64,000 nt of DNA from Anas platyrhynchos (Eukaryota; Chordata; Aves; Anseriformes; Anatidae), in assembly GCF_047663525.1 (NCBI RefSeq), contig NC_092603.1:909501-973500 (forward strand). Direction: 5' to 3'. Below the pieces are notes generated by a model, which ran no database searches, was not told the origin of the DNA, and worked only from the letters and a program-made list of their open reading frames with translations. The translations under genes were made by a program, and so were the position numbers. Shown piece by piece: positions 40,609 through 54,552 of the stretch (the stretch's first letter is position 1; each line of letters begins with the position of its first letter).

Positions 40609-42498
40609 ATGGCTGTGGCGTTGTCTGTGGAGGAGAAGCACAATGAGGACAACGATTCTGTGAGGGAGAGTAAGTGTTACGAGGCAGGGGACTCTGATGT
40701 TGTCCAGTTTTCCGTGCTCGTTTTCCTGCCCTTGCCGGCTGCTGACTGCTTCCTGCCTTTGTGGTTCTTTCTCCTACCGTGGTTGCTGTCTTTGTGGAGC
40801 GGTACAGTGAAAAATTTGCTTTTTTTTTTTTTTGTCTTTTTTCTACCTCCCTATGCGCGTTCTCACAGCACTGCAGGCAGGTGAGCGCTTGGAGCTGTGC
40901 CCACCACTCCCTTCCTTTGCTGTGCGCTGCAGTGGGTCTGTAGCTCATGGGTCTGCCTCACCTCATTTTAATTTAATTTAATTTTATTTATTTTATTTAT
41001 TTATTTTATATTTTCATTTATTATTCTTTTCATCAGGATTTGGGGTGATTTCCACCACCTGCCTCAGGCTCCGATGTCACTGTTGCGGGTTAAATCTGGG
41101 AGGTTTTGGGTCTCGTGGTGGTTTGAGCCGGAACCCCCAGTCTCAGCTGAAAGTTGCTGGTTTTAGGGTTACTAAAAGCGCGTTAAATAGTTTTACTGAG
41201 CTGGTGTTGAGCTGAAATCTTTGTTTTTTCCCCCAAACCCATGCTGACTTTCCACCCTAATTAAACTCCCAAATTTCAGCAGAATCCTCTTGAATACTTC
41301 TTTTACACTTCCTTTGCCACCCAGCAGCTCTCGCAAGAGAGACTGAGGAGCATCAGGGCGTGTAAGCAGGAGGTCGGGTGGTGGAGTAGCTCCCTGGTGT
41401 CCCAGAGGGAAGGGAGCCGTGGGAACAAAGAAAAGCTTCAAGGCCTTGGGACGGTTGGTGAAAGAGGCTTTTTGTCGGAGTGACTGTGTGGCTTTTTGTT
41501 GGAGTGGCCTAGATGATCTTCCAAGGTTCCTTCCATTCCCTGACGTTCCGTGGAGGTCCAACCGTCCCCCTACCACCAGCGGCACCCCCAGGGTGTGGGG
41601 AGGGCCTGGCCTCTCTCAGCCCTGCTGCCAGGGGTCTGCACGGTGCCGGGACCCCTCACTTCCCCCCCCTTCTTTTCGTTGCAGGTCTTCTTACCAAGTG
41701 CAAGGCTAGAAGAGTTGCGGCCTGGAAGCTATACGTGTTCGGCATCATCAGTCTAATAGAGTTCCTGGTTTTGATTTCCATTATCATCTGTGAGTGTTCC
41801 CAAGTGGTTTCGGGGCTCTGCCCTGCGGCCCCAGCTGCAGGCAGGGGGAAAAAAAAAAAGGGGGCTCGGTGCCTGTATCCAACCCTGCTGCTGCCCCTTC
41901 TTTGCTCCTGCAAACCCCTGGATTTCTTTGTCCTTAGGGCTCTCTCAACGTGCGTATTCCTGCCCCCATTCGTGGATCGGGTTCGAGGGGAAATGTTTCT
42001 ACTTCTCCGACGGGGAAAAGAACCAGACCTTGAGCCGGGCTGACTGCCACGTGCACGGCGCCAACCTGGCCGTGATCCAGTCCAGGGAGGAGCTGGTGAG
42101 GCTGGGGCTTTTCTCCTTTTTTATTTTGGGTGGGGGGCAGAGCTCTGGGGGTGTTGGTGAGCCCCCTTTTCAACCCTGCTCCCCCTCTGCTCCCAGGAGT
42201 TCATGATGCGCTATAAAGGTTCTCACGACCACTGGATCGGGCTGAGCCGCCAGAACCCGAGGCAGCGCTGGGAATGGGACGATGGCACCGAATTTGACAG
42301 CTCATTGTGAGTCCGCCCTGCCCTGCACGTGGGTTTTTGGGGTGAGGGGGCAGAAAGCATGCAGGATGCTCACCCCACTGCCTCCCCTGCAGGTTTCCCA
42401 TCGGAGGAGGCGAGGATTTTGCTTTCTTGAACAACCAAAGAGTCACCAGCGCGCGCAGCAGCGGCGAGCGGCACTGGATCTGCACCAGGCAGCCCTGA
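40609..42498 (+). CDS. CLEC2D-like: CLEC2D-like C-type lectin receptor, gene B copy 2 (5 exons, 179 aa)
   Basis: Exons 40609-40669, 41685-41789, 41938-42095, 42197-42306 and 42393-42498. The encoded protein is the same as gene B copy 1. The one difference I found is at 42026 (G; A in copy 1), which turns a CAA Gln codon in the NQT site into CAG. It has the short stalk from the ATCATCT|GTGAGT donor. Two promoter modules and two first exons precede it. Intron 1 repeats the decayed promoter, possible 12-nt exon (40869-40880), AT-rich repeat and CR1 tail. Poly(A) signal 43378-43383. Confidence 0.85.
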
Positions 42499-45115
42499 GG
42501 CCGGCAGACAGGGCGCCTCCAGGTCTCGTGCAGAGAATACCGCACACCTTGGTGCCCTGTCAGATATTTTGGGGAACTGACAAGACCAGGGTTCATTCCT
42601 CAGGCCTGCAGGTGGTGTTTTGTCACAGCTGCTGCTCCTGGAGCTTTTTCAGGTTTTCTGTCTGCTACTACGCAGTTCCCTTGCTTCTGCAAAACGTTTT
42701 TGTCATCTCAAACTCTTGTGCACTACATTTTTGCTTCGTCTTTATCAGTGCATAGCATTAAGGTAGGAGACACAAGGTTGTATTAGGAAAAGTAGTAATG
42801 TAGCGTGTCGTGTTAACTGGCAAGAGATACTCCATTTCCTTTTTAACTCTTCAAACCCTTTTCTAAGGGCACTTGCACTTTTTTAGCAGAGGAGGAGGAG
42901 CATTTTAAAATACAGTGTTTTGTCAAAGAGATATCAGTATTGTGCCTAGGCAGAAACTGTCACAGGATGGGAATATCTCAGACCGCGTCCTGGAAATGGT
43001 TTGGACTGGAAGAAGGCTTCAAGATGGTCCTGTTCCAACCTCACTGCCCTGGGCTGAAGTCCCTGAGCTGCTGCAGGGGGTGGAAATCAGCTGTAACCCA
43101 TCACCCCTGCTGGTGCTATCCTGAGAAATGTGAACAGCAGGTGTGTGGCTGTGGCAGGGAACAACTTCCCACATTTGCCATTCCTCCTGTACTTGAAGAA
43201 ACTCTTCACGGGCTCCCAGGCTGGATGGCAGTAGCAGTTCAGTCAGGTCTCCGTTAATGTGAACTGGTGCCCGTGGAGAGAAATGGTGCCTTTCTCTTGC
43301 TTTTCTGCTCCTCTGTATCTTTGTATTATATCAACACTATTTTTCTACGTACTGTTTTAATATATGTGCAATTTTTTAATAAATTTTTTTTACTGTCTGG
43401 CTCTTTTATTGTTTCCTCTTGTGTTACCCTGAGATCCAGCACGAGGTGAGTTTTACCCCACTGCTTTCTGCTCCTCCATGAAAACTCTCTCATTATAAGA
43501 CCAGAGCTCCATCCTGTGCCACATCTCCTGAAAATATTAAGGATTTCCTAAGAAAGCCCAGGAAACTTCACTGCAGGTCCCCCAAATCTTGCTTTTAGGA
43601 CAGCACCTTTGAGAAACAGCAGATCATCTTTGCCAAAAAATAAGAAATTCTCTGCTTTTGGATCCTGGAAGAGCTCAGCAATTCTAAATGATGCTTCAGG
43701 GTGGGGTGCGGAAGGGTTTTGTGTAGGAAGCCCTCGTTCTTTGCTGACCTAAGCCAGACTTTGTGACATTTAGGTGTGTGAATTCTGGAGAAAAGACTAA
43801 CAGCAGGAACTGGCATCTTGGTGAAGTGGTTTCTGCTATATTTCAGGTTGGTGAATTGAATTTGTTAACCAAAAGTGCATTTTTATTGCGTGGAAGTGCC
43901 CTGCCTGGGACTGATGGAGGAAAACCGATAAGTCTTAAATTTATGTGCTTAGTTAAAGGCAATGCGCCAAGCCCACCGCTGCAAAATTCTCCCAGTTTGG
44001 GTTGCAAGAGCAAGTTAAAGCTAAATTATCTGCGTTTGAGGAAAAAAGACTTAATAACAGCAGTTGGAGCGTGCGCGTAGCAGGAGAGGCAATCAGGCCG
44101 TAGGTCTCAGTGAGCAAAATAAGGAAAGAGAGAACAGAAAACCCCAGATTAAGGCTGGCTCTGTCTTTGAGAAGCAATTACGTCGGTACTCGTTACCGAA
44201 CACGTCGCTCACCGGTTCTGCCAGCCCCTCATCTTGTGAAACTCTTGCAAACAGCTCAAAGGGCATCAAAAGCCCTCAAAATGCAGGATCGAGTCAAGCC
44301 ATACAAGGCTAAAAGGTCGCGTTATTCACGAGGTGTTTTTACGAGGAGGCTCTTCCACGGATTTGCTTCTACATCTCCAGTCCTGGAGGTGGCACTGGTG
44401 GACTTGATTTGGAGCTGGCTGCTTGCTGGGAGGAGCGAGCTCCTGAAGCTCCCGGAGTGCGTTTCTCGTGCTGTTGTTTTCCAAAGGGAACCAAAAATAA
44501 GAGCGCTGCTACAAACCCTACGATCCTCACCGTCACACCTTCACCAACCGTCTCCGAGCTGAGGTGCTCCTCAAAAAAACGTCTTCCCAGGATGGAGTTA
44601 GCCGTGCAAATGTCCCGTGTTTCACCTGCATACCCTAAAAGCAAAAAGATCCCCAAAGCAAAATGATTCCCAAAGCAAAAGATTCCAGGAAATCCTTGGA
44701 AGTCCATCCTTGCACCGTTTCCATATGCTCACAAGGAACTGGAAGGCTTTTCCCAGCCGAGCAAGCTTGAAAACTGCTGATTTAACTTGCCAAAAATTGG
44801 GAAAAACTCGAATCCCATGCCATTTGACCTTTTTTTTTCCCCCCATACAAGCTGCATCTTGATGTCTCCTTAGGGTGAATCCTCTGCACGCTCAGGCATG
44901 GTTTGATTGGCAGCTTTGTGACCTCTGGTGCTCTAATATTTCATTTTATCGTGAAATGAGTCGTGAATGAGTCATTGCCATGTATGACCCTGCTGCCCTG
45001 AGAAATTATCAGCTGTTGGGTTGCACTTCAAGTAGTAACTTCAGTTCCTATCCTGCAGTTTTCAGCTGAATTCCCCTCCTGAGTTTCCTTCAAAGTTTCT
45101 GAGCTTTTGTCTCGT
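42499..45115 (+). other. 3' UTR, poly(A) site and spacer of gene B copy 2
   Basis: Duplicate of 10657-13273; minus-strand frame at 44369-44707. Confidence 0.6.
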
Positions 45116-45532
45116 CTGGATCTGCACCAGGCAGCCCTGAGGCCGGCAGACAGGGCACCTCCAGGTCTCGTGCAGAAAATACCTCACACCTTGGTGCCCT
45201 GGCGGATATTTTGGGGAACTGACAAGACCAGGGTTCATTCCTCAGGCCTGCAGGAGGCATTTTGTCATAGCTGCTGCTTCTGGAGCCTTTTCAGGTTTTC
45301 TGCCTGCCACTACGCAGTTCCCTTGGTTCTGCAAAACGTTTTTGTCATCTCAAACTCTTCTGCACTACATTTTTGCTTCGTCTTTATCAGTGCATAGCAT
45401 TAAGGTAGATAGTAGAGGCAAGGTTTGATTAGGAAACATAGCAACATAGGGTGTAATGTAACTGACAACAGATACTCCATTTCCTTTTTAGCTCTTCAAA
45501 CCCTTTTCTAAGGGCACTTGCACTTTTTTAGC
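45116..45532 (+). pseudogene. Truncated lectin last exon plus UTR (copy of 13274-13690)
   Basis: Carried in the large duplication; begins CTGGATCTGCACCAGG. Confidence 0.85.
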
Positions 45533-45586
45533 AGAGGAGGAGGAGGTGTACTGGGGGGGTAATACGTTTGGGTTGGGATTTAATGG

Positions 45587-46018
45587 AAAAAAAATGGGGA
45601 AAAAAAAAAAAAGTCCCTAAAATGCCTTTCACAAAATGGCGGCCGAGACCTCCCCTCACAGCTGCCTCAGAGGAGGCGGGTTTTGTTCCGGCCGCTGATT
45701 GGCTGGCTGCCTCCGTTGTCCCGCCCTTGCCGGCTGCTGATTGGCTGCCGGCTGATTAGTTGTACGTGGCAGCGACATTTTCTATTGTGCCCTGGTTGCT
45801 GTGGTTGTGTTGCGGGACGGGGAAAATTTCGCTGTTTTTGGCCATTTTTTGCCTTTTTTTTTAGCCTTTTTTCTACCTTCTTACACGCGTTCTCGCCGCG
45901 CCGCACGTGGGTGAGCTGCTTTCAGCGCTCCCTTCCTCTGCTCTGCGGCGTGATGGAGGCAGCGGGACCAGCGGGACCTCCGCGGGGCCGGGGTCGCGGC
46001 AGGGTCCGGTGGCACACG
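45587..46018 (+). promoter_or_regulatory. Promoter module 1 and leader exon of gene C copy 2
   Basis: Duplicate of 13745-14176. One base differs in the leader exon (T at 46005). Followed by a short minisatellite (46177-46387) and the ATG-less exon 2 at 46605-46778. Confidence 0.6.
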
Positions 46019-46604
46019 GTGAGTTCGGGTTCGGGGGGAGCTTTGCTGGGGGGGTCCACGTTTTGTGCGGCCCTTTGATGGGCTCTTGTAAGGAGCGGGG
46101 CTGGGAGGAGCCCCCGCTTAGCCCCGCTGCCCCTGCGTTTGTTCGGAAGTTTTTTCCCCGTATGTAAGTGGATGCCGGGCTGCGTCTGTGGCTGTGCCCT
46201 ACAAGCTGGCGGGCAGCGTTTTGGAGTTAGGGCTGCGATTATGGTTGGTCGTTGGGATTAGGGCTGGGGTTGGGAGTGGGTTTGGGGCGGCGGGGTGGTG
46301 GCGCGGCCGCCGGGCGGTGGAGCCGGTTCCTGGTGCGGCCGCGGGGCGGTGGCGCCGGACTCCGGCGCGGCCGCGGGGTGGCGGGGCCCCTTTGGGGTAG
46401 CTGAAATTGGGATTATTGATGAGATTGGGATCGAGATTGATACCGGGATCGGGGTGCTGGAGGCGGCCAAGCCCTCCCCTGTTTCCCAGGCTGCTGCCGG
46501 TTTTCTCCCAGCTTCTTACCGTTACCTTCTCACCGCGGCGTCATCTCCCTACATGTTTCTGTCGTCACTTTTCTGCCTTTTCTAACTTTCTCCCTTCTTT
46601 CCAG

Positions 46605-46778
46605 GTATTTCCTCCTCTGCAGCACCCCTTGTTGCCTGCCCCTGGCTCCTGCATTCCCAGCCACAAGCTGCCCTCAGAGGACATTTGGAGATTTTGGCCT
46701 GGGGAGGCTCCTGAGATATCGTTGTGGCGCTGCCTGTGGAGGAGAAGAGGAATGAGGACAACGATTCTGTGAGGGATT
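46605..46778 (+). other. ATG-less exon 2, gene C copy 2 module 1
   Basis: Duplicate of 14763-14936, ATC in place of ATG. Decayed promoter and AT-rich repeat follow to about 47392. Confidence 0.55.
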
Positions 46779-47391
46779 GTAAGTGCTCTGAGGCAGGTGT
46801 GCCCGTTGTGCTGCCCTTGCTGGCTGCTGATTGCCACCCACCTGCGAGGTTCTTTCTTCTACCATGGTTGCTGTCGTTATGGAGAGGGACAAGGAAAAAT
46901 TGGCTTTTTTTTGTCATTTTTGGCTTTTTTCTACTGTCCTACACGCGTTCTTGCAGCACTGCAGGCGGGTGAGCGCTTGGAGCTGCTTTCAGCGCTCCCT
47001 TCCTCTAATCTGCGCCGTGACGGGTCTGTAGCTGACGGGACTGCCTCACCTCATTTTATTTTTATTTATTTTTATGCATGTTTATTTTTTCTTCAGGGTT
47101 TGGGATGATTTCCACTGCCCGTAGGCACATGTCTGCCTCTCCTCATTTCATTAACTATTTTATTTTTTCCACCACTTGTGGCTCGTGAGTCTCCCTCACC
47201 TCATTGTAGTAGTAGTAGTATTTCTTGAGGAATTGGGGTGATTTCCACTGCCTGTAGCTCGTGGATCTGCTAGTTCTTATTTTATTTTTTAATATTATTT
47301 TTACTTTTATTTTTTTACTTCTATTTTTATGTGTATTTTACTTTTTACGTCATTTTATTTTTTCTTGTGGATTTGGGGTGATCTCCCCTCA

Positions 47392-47709
47392 CAGCTGCCT
47401 CAGAGGTGGCGGGTTTCGTTCCGGCCGCTGATTGGCTCGTGCCTCCGTTGTCCTGCTCTTGCTGGCTGCTGATTGGCTCCTGCTGCGAGGTTCTCCCTCC
47501 TCCCCGGTTGCTGTCGTTGTGTTGCGAGACAAGGAAAAATTGGCTTTTTTTGGCCACTTTTTTCCTTTTTTTGGCCTTTTTTCTACCTTCTTACGCGCGT
47601 TTTCGCAGTGCTGCACACGGGTGAGCTGCTTTCAGCGCTCCCTTCCTCTGCTCTGCGCCGCGATTAAGGCAGTGGGGCCGGGGTCGCGGCAGGGGCCGGG
47701 GGCACACGG
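47392..47709 (+). promoter_or_regulatory. Promoter module 2 of gene C copy 2
   Basis: Duplicate of 15550-15867. Minisatellite follows at 47847-48277. Confidence 0.6.
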
Positions 47710-48490
47710 TGAGTTCGGGTTCAGGGGGAGCGTTGCTGTGGGGGGTCCACATTTTGTGTGGCCCTTTGAAGGGCTCTTGCAAGGGACGTGACGTATTGGG
47801 GGGAGGGCCCCGCTCACCCCGCCCACTTGCGCATGGTCTGTATTGGAAGCTGAAGCCGCGCGGTGTCTGTGGCTGCGGCCTACAACCTGGTGGGCAGCGT
47901 TTTGGGATTGGGGCTGCGATTAAGGTTGGCATTGGGATTAGGGCTGGGGCCGGGGCTGGGGTTTGGGCCGTGAATGGGCTCGGGGTGGGGGCTGCTCCGT
48001 CCAGCCTCGTCCCCGGCACGGCCAGGGGGTTGCCGGGCCCGCGGCCTGGTGGGAGCCGGGAGCTGCGTCTGTGGCTGCGACCTACAACCTGGTGGGCAGC
48101 GTTTTGGGATTGTGGCTGCGATTAAGGTTAGTCATTGGGATTAGGGCTGGGGTCGAGAATGGGTTTGGGATGGAATTAGGGCTGCGGTTGGGGTTTGGGC
48201 CGGGGGCCGGGGTGCGCAGGCGCGGCGGTGGGCAGGGCACGGGCGCGGCAGCGGCCGGCGGGCGGTGCCGGGCCCCTTTGGGGTAGCTGAAATTGGGATT
48301 ATTGATGAGATTGGGATCGAGATTGATACCGGGATCGGGGTGTTGGAGGCGGCCAAGCCCTCCCCTGTTTCCCAGGCTGCTGCCGGTTTTCTCCTAGCTT
48401 CTTACTGTTACGTTCTCACCGCGGCGTCATTTCCCCACATGTTTTTATTGTCATTTTTCTGTCTCTTCTGACTTTCTCCATTCCTTCCAG

Positions 48491-48664
48491 GTCCTTCCTC
48501 CTCTGCAGCACCCCTTGTTGCCTGCCCCTGGCTGCTGCATTCCCAGCCACAAGCTGCCCTCAGAGGACATTTGGAGATTTTGGCCTGGGGAGGCTCCTGA
48601 GATATTGTTGTGGCGCTGCCTGTGGAGGAGAAGAGGACTGAGGACAAGGATTCTGTGAGGGAGA
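48491..48664 (+). other. ATG-less exon 2, gene C copy 2 module 2
   Basis: Duplicate of 16649-16822, ATT in place of ATG. Decayed promoter and AT-rich repeat follow to about 49302. Confidence 0.55.
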
Positions 48665-49301
48665 GTAAGTGCTCTGAGGCAGGCGTGCCTGTTGTTGTCC
48701 AATTATCCGTGCTCATTTTCCTGCCCTTGCCGGCTGCTGATTGCCACCCGACTTTGAGGTTCTTCCTCCTACCGTGGTTGCTGTCGTTATGGAGAGGGAC
48801 AAGGAAAAATTGGCTTTTTTTGTCATTTTTGGCTTTTTTCTACTGCCCTACACGCGTTCTCGCAGCACTGCAGGCGGGTGAGCGCTTGGAGCTGCTTTCA
48901 GCGTTCCCTTCCTCTAATCTGCGCCGTGACAGGTCTGTAGCTGATGGGACTCCCTCACCTCATTTTATTTTTATTTATTTTTATGCATGTTTATTTTTTC
49001 TTCAGGGTTTGGGATGATTTCCACTGCCCGTAGGCACATGTCTGCCTCTCCTGATTTCATTAACTATTTTATTTTTTCCACCACTTGTGGCTCGTGAGTC
49101 TCCCTCACCTCATTGTAGTAGTAGTAGTATTTCTTGAGGATTTGGGGGGATTTCCACTGCCTGTAGCTCGTGGGTCTGCTAGATCTTATTTTATTTCTTA
49201 TTATTATTTTTACTTTTATTTTTTTACTTCTATTTTTATATGTATTTTACTTTTTACGTCATTTTATTTTTTCTTGTGGATTTGGGGTGATCTCCCCTCA
49301 C

Positions 49302-49618
49302 AGCTGCCTCAGAGGTGGCGGGTTTCGTTCCGGCCGCTGATTGGCTCGTGCCTCCGTTGTCCTGCTCTTGCTGGCTGCTGATTGGCTCCTGCTGCGAGGT
49401 TCTCCCTCCTCCCCGGTTGCTGTCGTTGTGTTGCGAGACAAGGAAAAATTGGCTTTTTTTGGCCACTTTTTTCCTTTTTTTGGCCTTTTTTCTACCTTCT
49501 TACGCGCGTTTTCGCAGTGCTGCACACGGGTGAGCTGCTTTCAGCGCTCCCTTCCTCTGCTCTGCGCCGCGATTAAGGCAGTGGGGCCGGGGTCGCGGCA
49601 GGGGCCGGGGGCACACGG
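49302..49618 (+). promoter_or_regulatory. Promoter module 3 of gene C copy 2
   Basis: Duplicate of 17460-17776. Minisatellite follows at 49772-50182. Confidence 0.6.
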
Positions 49619-50510
49619 TGAGTTCGGGTTCAGGGGGAGCGTTGCTGTGGGGGGTCCACATTTTGTGTGGCCCTTTGAAGGGCTCTTGCAAGGGACGTGA
49701 CGTATTGGGGGGAGGGCCATGCTCGCTCCGCTCACCCCGCCCACTTGCGCATGGAAGCTGAAGCCGGGAGCTGTGTCTGTGGCTGCGGCCTACAACCTGG
49801 TGGGCAGCGTTTTGGGATTGGGGCTGCGATTAAGGTTGGCATTGGGATTAGGGCTGGGGCCGGGGCTGGGGTTTGGGCCGTGAATGGGCTCGGGGTGGGG
49901 GCTGCTCCGTCCAGCCTCGTCCCCGGCACGGCCGGGGGGTTGCCGGGCCCGCGGCCCGGGGGGGAGCCGGGAGCTGCGTCTGTGGCTGCGCCCTACAACC
50001 TGGTGGGCAGCGTTTTGGGCTTACGGCTGTGATAAAGGTTGGTCATTGGGATTAGGGCTGGGGTCGGGAACGGGTTTGGGATAGAATTAGGGCTGCGGTT
50101 GGGGTTTGGGCCGTGAATGGGCTCGGGGTGGGGCCGGAGGCCCGGTGCGCGACGGCGACGGCCGGGGGGCGGTGCCGGGCCCCTTTGGGGTAGCTGAAAT
50201 TGGGATTATTGATGAGATTGGGATCGAGATTGATACCGGGATCGGGGTGCTGGAGGCGGCCAAGCCCTCCCTTGTTTCCCAGGCTGCTTCCAGCTTTCTC
50301 CCAGCTTCTTACTGTTACCTTCTCACCGCAGCGTCACCTTCCCACATGTTTCTGTTGTCATTTTTCTGTCTTTTCTGACTTTCTCCCTTCCTTCCAGGTC
50401 CTTCCTCCTCTGCAGCACCCCTTGTTGCCTGCCCCTGGCTGCTGCTTTCCCAGCCACAAGCTGCCCTCAGAGGACCTGTGGAGATTTTGGCCTGGGGAGG
50501 CTCCTGAGAT

Positions 50511-51942
50511 ATGGCTGCGGCGCTGCCTGTGGAGGAGCACAACAATGAGGATAACGATTCTGTGACGGAGAGTACCCGCTCTGAGGCAGGCGTGAAGCAG
50601 TGGGTTTTGGGTAAGGATCCTTCCCTGTTTGGAGGGCGACAGATCTGTGGGGAGTCAGAGAGCCACCGAGGCTGGAAAAGGCCTCCGAGGTGGAGGTCAG
50701 TAGTCGAGGTTGGGGCCTTGGAGCTGCTGCAGCTGCAGCACCCGGTCACAAGTTAAAGGAGGATTTTGGCACTTCCTTTGCCACCCAGCAGCTCTCGCAA
50801 GAGAGACTGAGGAGCATCAGGGCGTGTAAGCAGGAGGTCGGGTGGTGGAGTAGCTCCTTCGTGTCCCAGAGGGAAGGGAGCCGTGGGAACGAAGAAAAGC
50901 TTCAAGGCCTTGGGATGGTTGGTAAAAGAGGCTTTTTGGGCGGAGTGTGTGGCTTTTTGTTGGAGTGGCCTAGAGGATCTTCCAAGGTTCCTTCCATTCC
51001 CTGACATTCCGTGGAGGTCCAAACGTCCCCCTACCACCAGCGGCACCCCCAGGGTGTGGGGAGGGCCTGGCCTCTCTCAGCCCTGCTGCCAGGGGTCTGC
51101 ACGGCACTGGGACCCCTCACTTCCCCCCCTTCTTCTTGTTGCAGGTCTTCTTACCAAGTGCAAGGCTAGAAGAGTTGCGGCCTGGAAGCTATACGTGTTC
51201 GTCGCCATCAGTCTAATAGAGTTCCTGGTTTTGATTTCCATTATCAGTGTGCGCTCCCAGGTGGTTTCGGGGCTCATCCCTGCAGCCCCAGCTGCAGGTA
51301 GGGGGGAAAAAAAAAGGGGGCTCGGTGCCTGTATCCAACCCTGCTGCTGCCCCTTCTTTGCTCCTGCAAACCTCTGGATTTCTTTGTCCTTAGGGCTCTC
51401 TCAACGTGCGTGTTCCTGCCCCCCTTCGTGGATCGGGTTCAAGGGGAAATGTTTCTACTTCTCCGACGGGGAAAAGAACCAAACCTTGAGCCGGGCTGAC
51501 TGCCACGCGCGCAACGCCAGCCTGGCCGTGATCCAGTCCAGGGAGGAGCTGGTGAGCCTTTTTATTGTTTTGGGTGGGGGGCAGAGCTCTGGGGGTGTTG
51601 GTGAGCCCCCTTTTCAACCCCGCTCCCCCTCTGCTCCCAGGACTTCATGATGCGCTATAAAGGTTCTCACGACCACTGGATCGGGCTGAGCCGCCAGAAC
51701 CCGAGGCAGCGCTGGGAATGGGACGATGGCACCGAATTTAACAGCTCATTGTGAGTCCGCCGTGCCCTACACATGGGTTTTTGGGGTGAGGGGGCAGGAA
51801 GCATGCAGGATGCTCACCCCACTGCCTCCCCTGCAGGTTTCCCATCGGAGGAGGCGAGGATTTTGCTTTCTTGAACAACCAAAGAGTCACCAGCGCGCGC
51901 AGCAGCGGCGAGCGGCACTGGATCTGCACCAGGCAGCCCTGA
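50511..51942 (+). CDS. CLEC2D-like: CLEC2D-like C-type lectin receptor, gene C copy 2 (5 exons, 208 aa)
   Basis: Exons 50511-50610, 51145-51297, 51394-51551, 51641-51750 and 51837-51942. I found no difference from gene C copy 1. It has the long cytosolic tail ending VKQWVL, the long stalk, the extra cysteine in RACSC and three potential glycosylation sites. Poly(A) signal 52814-52819. Confidence 0.82.
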
Positions 51943-54552
51943 GGCCGGCAGACAGGGCGCCTCCAGGTCTCGTGCAGAGAATACCGCACACCTTGGTGCC
52001 CTGTCAGATATTTTGGGGAACTGACAAGACCAGGGTTCATTCCTCAGGCCTGCAGGTGGTGTTTTGTCATAGCTGCTGCTCCTGGAGCTTTTTCAGGTTT
52101 TCTGTCTGCTACTATGCAGTTCCCTTGCTTCTGCAAAACGTTTTTGTCATCTCAAACTCTTGTGCACTACATTTTTGCTTCGTCTTTATCAGTGCATAGC
52201 ATTAGGGTGGCAGACGCAAGGTTGTATTAGGAAAAGTAGCAACGTAGCATGTCGTGTAACTGACAACATATACTCCATTTCCTTTTTAACTCTTCAAACC
52301 CTTTTCTAAGGGCACTTGCACTTTTTTAGCAGAGGAGGAGGAGCATTTTAAATTACAGTGTTTTTCCAAAGAGGTATCAGTATTGTGCCCAGGCAGAAAC
52401 TATCACAGAATGGATGGGAATATCTCAAAAAATGGTTTGGGCTGGAAGAAGGCTTCAAGATGGTCCTGTTCCAACCTCACTGCCCTGGGCTGAAGTCCCT
52501 GAGCTGCTGCAGGGGGTGGAAATCAGCTGTAACCCATCACCCCTGCTGGTGCTATCCTGAGAAATGTGAACAGCAGGTGTGTGGCTGTGGCAGGGAACAA
52601 CTTCCCACAGTTACAATTCCTCCTGTACTCGAAGAAACTCTTCACGGGCTCCCAGGCTGGATGGCAGTAGCAGTTGAGTCAGGTATCCGTTAATGTGAAC
52701 TGGTGCCCGTGGAGAGAAATGGTGCCTTTCTCTTGCTTTTCTGCTCCTCTGTATCTTTGTATTATATCAACACTATTTTTCTATGTGCTGTTTTAATATA
52801 TGTGCAATTTCTCAATAAAATATTTTTCCTAAGTCTGGTTCTTTTATTGTTTCGTCTTGCGTTACCCTGAGATCCAGCACGAGGTGAGTTTTACCCCACT
52901 GCTTTCTGCTCCTCCATGAAAACTCTCTCATTATAAGACCAGAGCTCCATCCTGTGCCACATCTCCTGAAAATACTAAGGATTTCCTAAGAAAGCCCAGG
53001 AAACTTCACTGCGGGTCACCCAAATCTTGCTTTTAGGACAGCACCTTCGAGAAACAGCAGATCATCTTTGCCAAAAAATAAGAAATTCTCTGCTTTTGGA
53101 TCCTGGAAGAGCTCAGCAATTCTAAATGATGCTTCAGGGTGGGGTGCGGAAGGGTTTTGTGTAGGAAGCCCTCGTTCTTTGCTGACCTAAGCCAGACTTT
53201 GTGACATTTAGGTGTGTGAAGTCTGGAGAAAAGGCTAACAGCAGGAACTGGCATCTTGGTGAAGTGGTTTCTGCTATATTTCAGGTTGGTGAATTGAATT
53301 AGTTAACCAAAAGTGCATTTTTATTGCATGGAAGTGCCCTGCCTCTGCCTGATGGAGGAAAACCAACAATACTTGAATTTATGTGCATAGCTAAAGGCAA
53401 TGCGGCAAGTCCACTGCTGCAAAATTCTCCCAGTTTGGGTTGCTAGAGCAAGTTAAAGCTAAAGTAACTGCGTTTGAGGAAAAAAGACTTAATGACAACA
53501 GTTGGAGCGTGCGCGTAGCAGGAGAGGCAAGCAGGCCGTAGGTCTCAGTGTGCAAAATAAGGAAAGAGAGAACAGAAAACCCCAGATTAAGGCTGGCTCT
53601 GTCTTTGAGAAGTAATTACAACGTCGGTACTCGTTACCGAACACGTCGCTCACCGGTTCTGCCAGCCCCTCATCTTGTGAAACTCTTGCAAAAAGCTCAA
53701 AGGGCATCAAAAGCCCTCAAAATGCAGGATCGAGTCAAGCCAGACAAGGCTGAAAGGTCGCGTTATTTACGAGGTGTTTAGAGGAGGCTCTTCCACGGGA
53801 TTTGCTTCTACATCTCCGGTCCTGGAGGTGGCACTGGTGGACTTGATTTGGAGCTTGCTGGGAGGAGCCAGCTCTTGAAGCTCCCGGAGTCCGTTTCTCA
53901 TGCTGTTGTTTTCCATACGGAACCAAAAATAAGAGCGCTGCTACAAACTCTACGATCCTCACCGTCACACCTTCGCCAACCGTCTCCGAGCTGAGGTGCT
54001 CCTCAAAAAAACATCTTCCCAGGATGGAGTTAGCCATGCAAATGTCCCGTGTTTCACCTGCAGGAGACCCTAAAAGCAAAAAGATCCCCAAAGCAAAAAG
54101 ATTCCCAAAGCAAAAGATTCCAGGAAATCCTTGGAAGTCCATCCTTGCACCGTTTCCACATGCTCACAAGGAACTGGAAAGCTTTTCCCAGCCGAGCAAG
54201 CTTGAAAACTGCTGATTTAACTTGCCAAAAATTGGGAAAAACTCGAATCCCATGCCATTTGACCTTTTTTTTCCCCCCATAGAAGCTGCATCTTGATGTC
54301 TCCTTAGGGTGAATCCTGTGCACGCTCAGGCATGGTTTGATTGTCAGCTTTGTGACTTCTGTGGTGCTCTGATATTTCATTTTATTGTGAAATGAGTCGT
54401 GAATGAGTCATTGCCACATATGACCCTGCTGCCGTGAGAAATTATCAGCTGTTGGGTTGCAAGTTCAAGTAGTAACTTCAGTTCCTATCCTGCAGTTTTC
54501 AGCTGAATTCCCCTCCTGAGTTTCCTTCAAAGTTTCTGAGCTTTTGTCTTGT
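51943..54552 (+). other. 3' UTR, poly(A) site and spacer of gene C copy 2
   Basis: Duplicate of 20101-22710. No plus-strand gene. Confidence 0.6.
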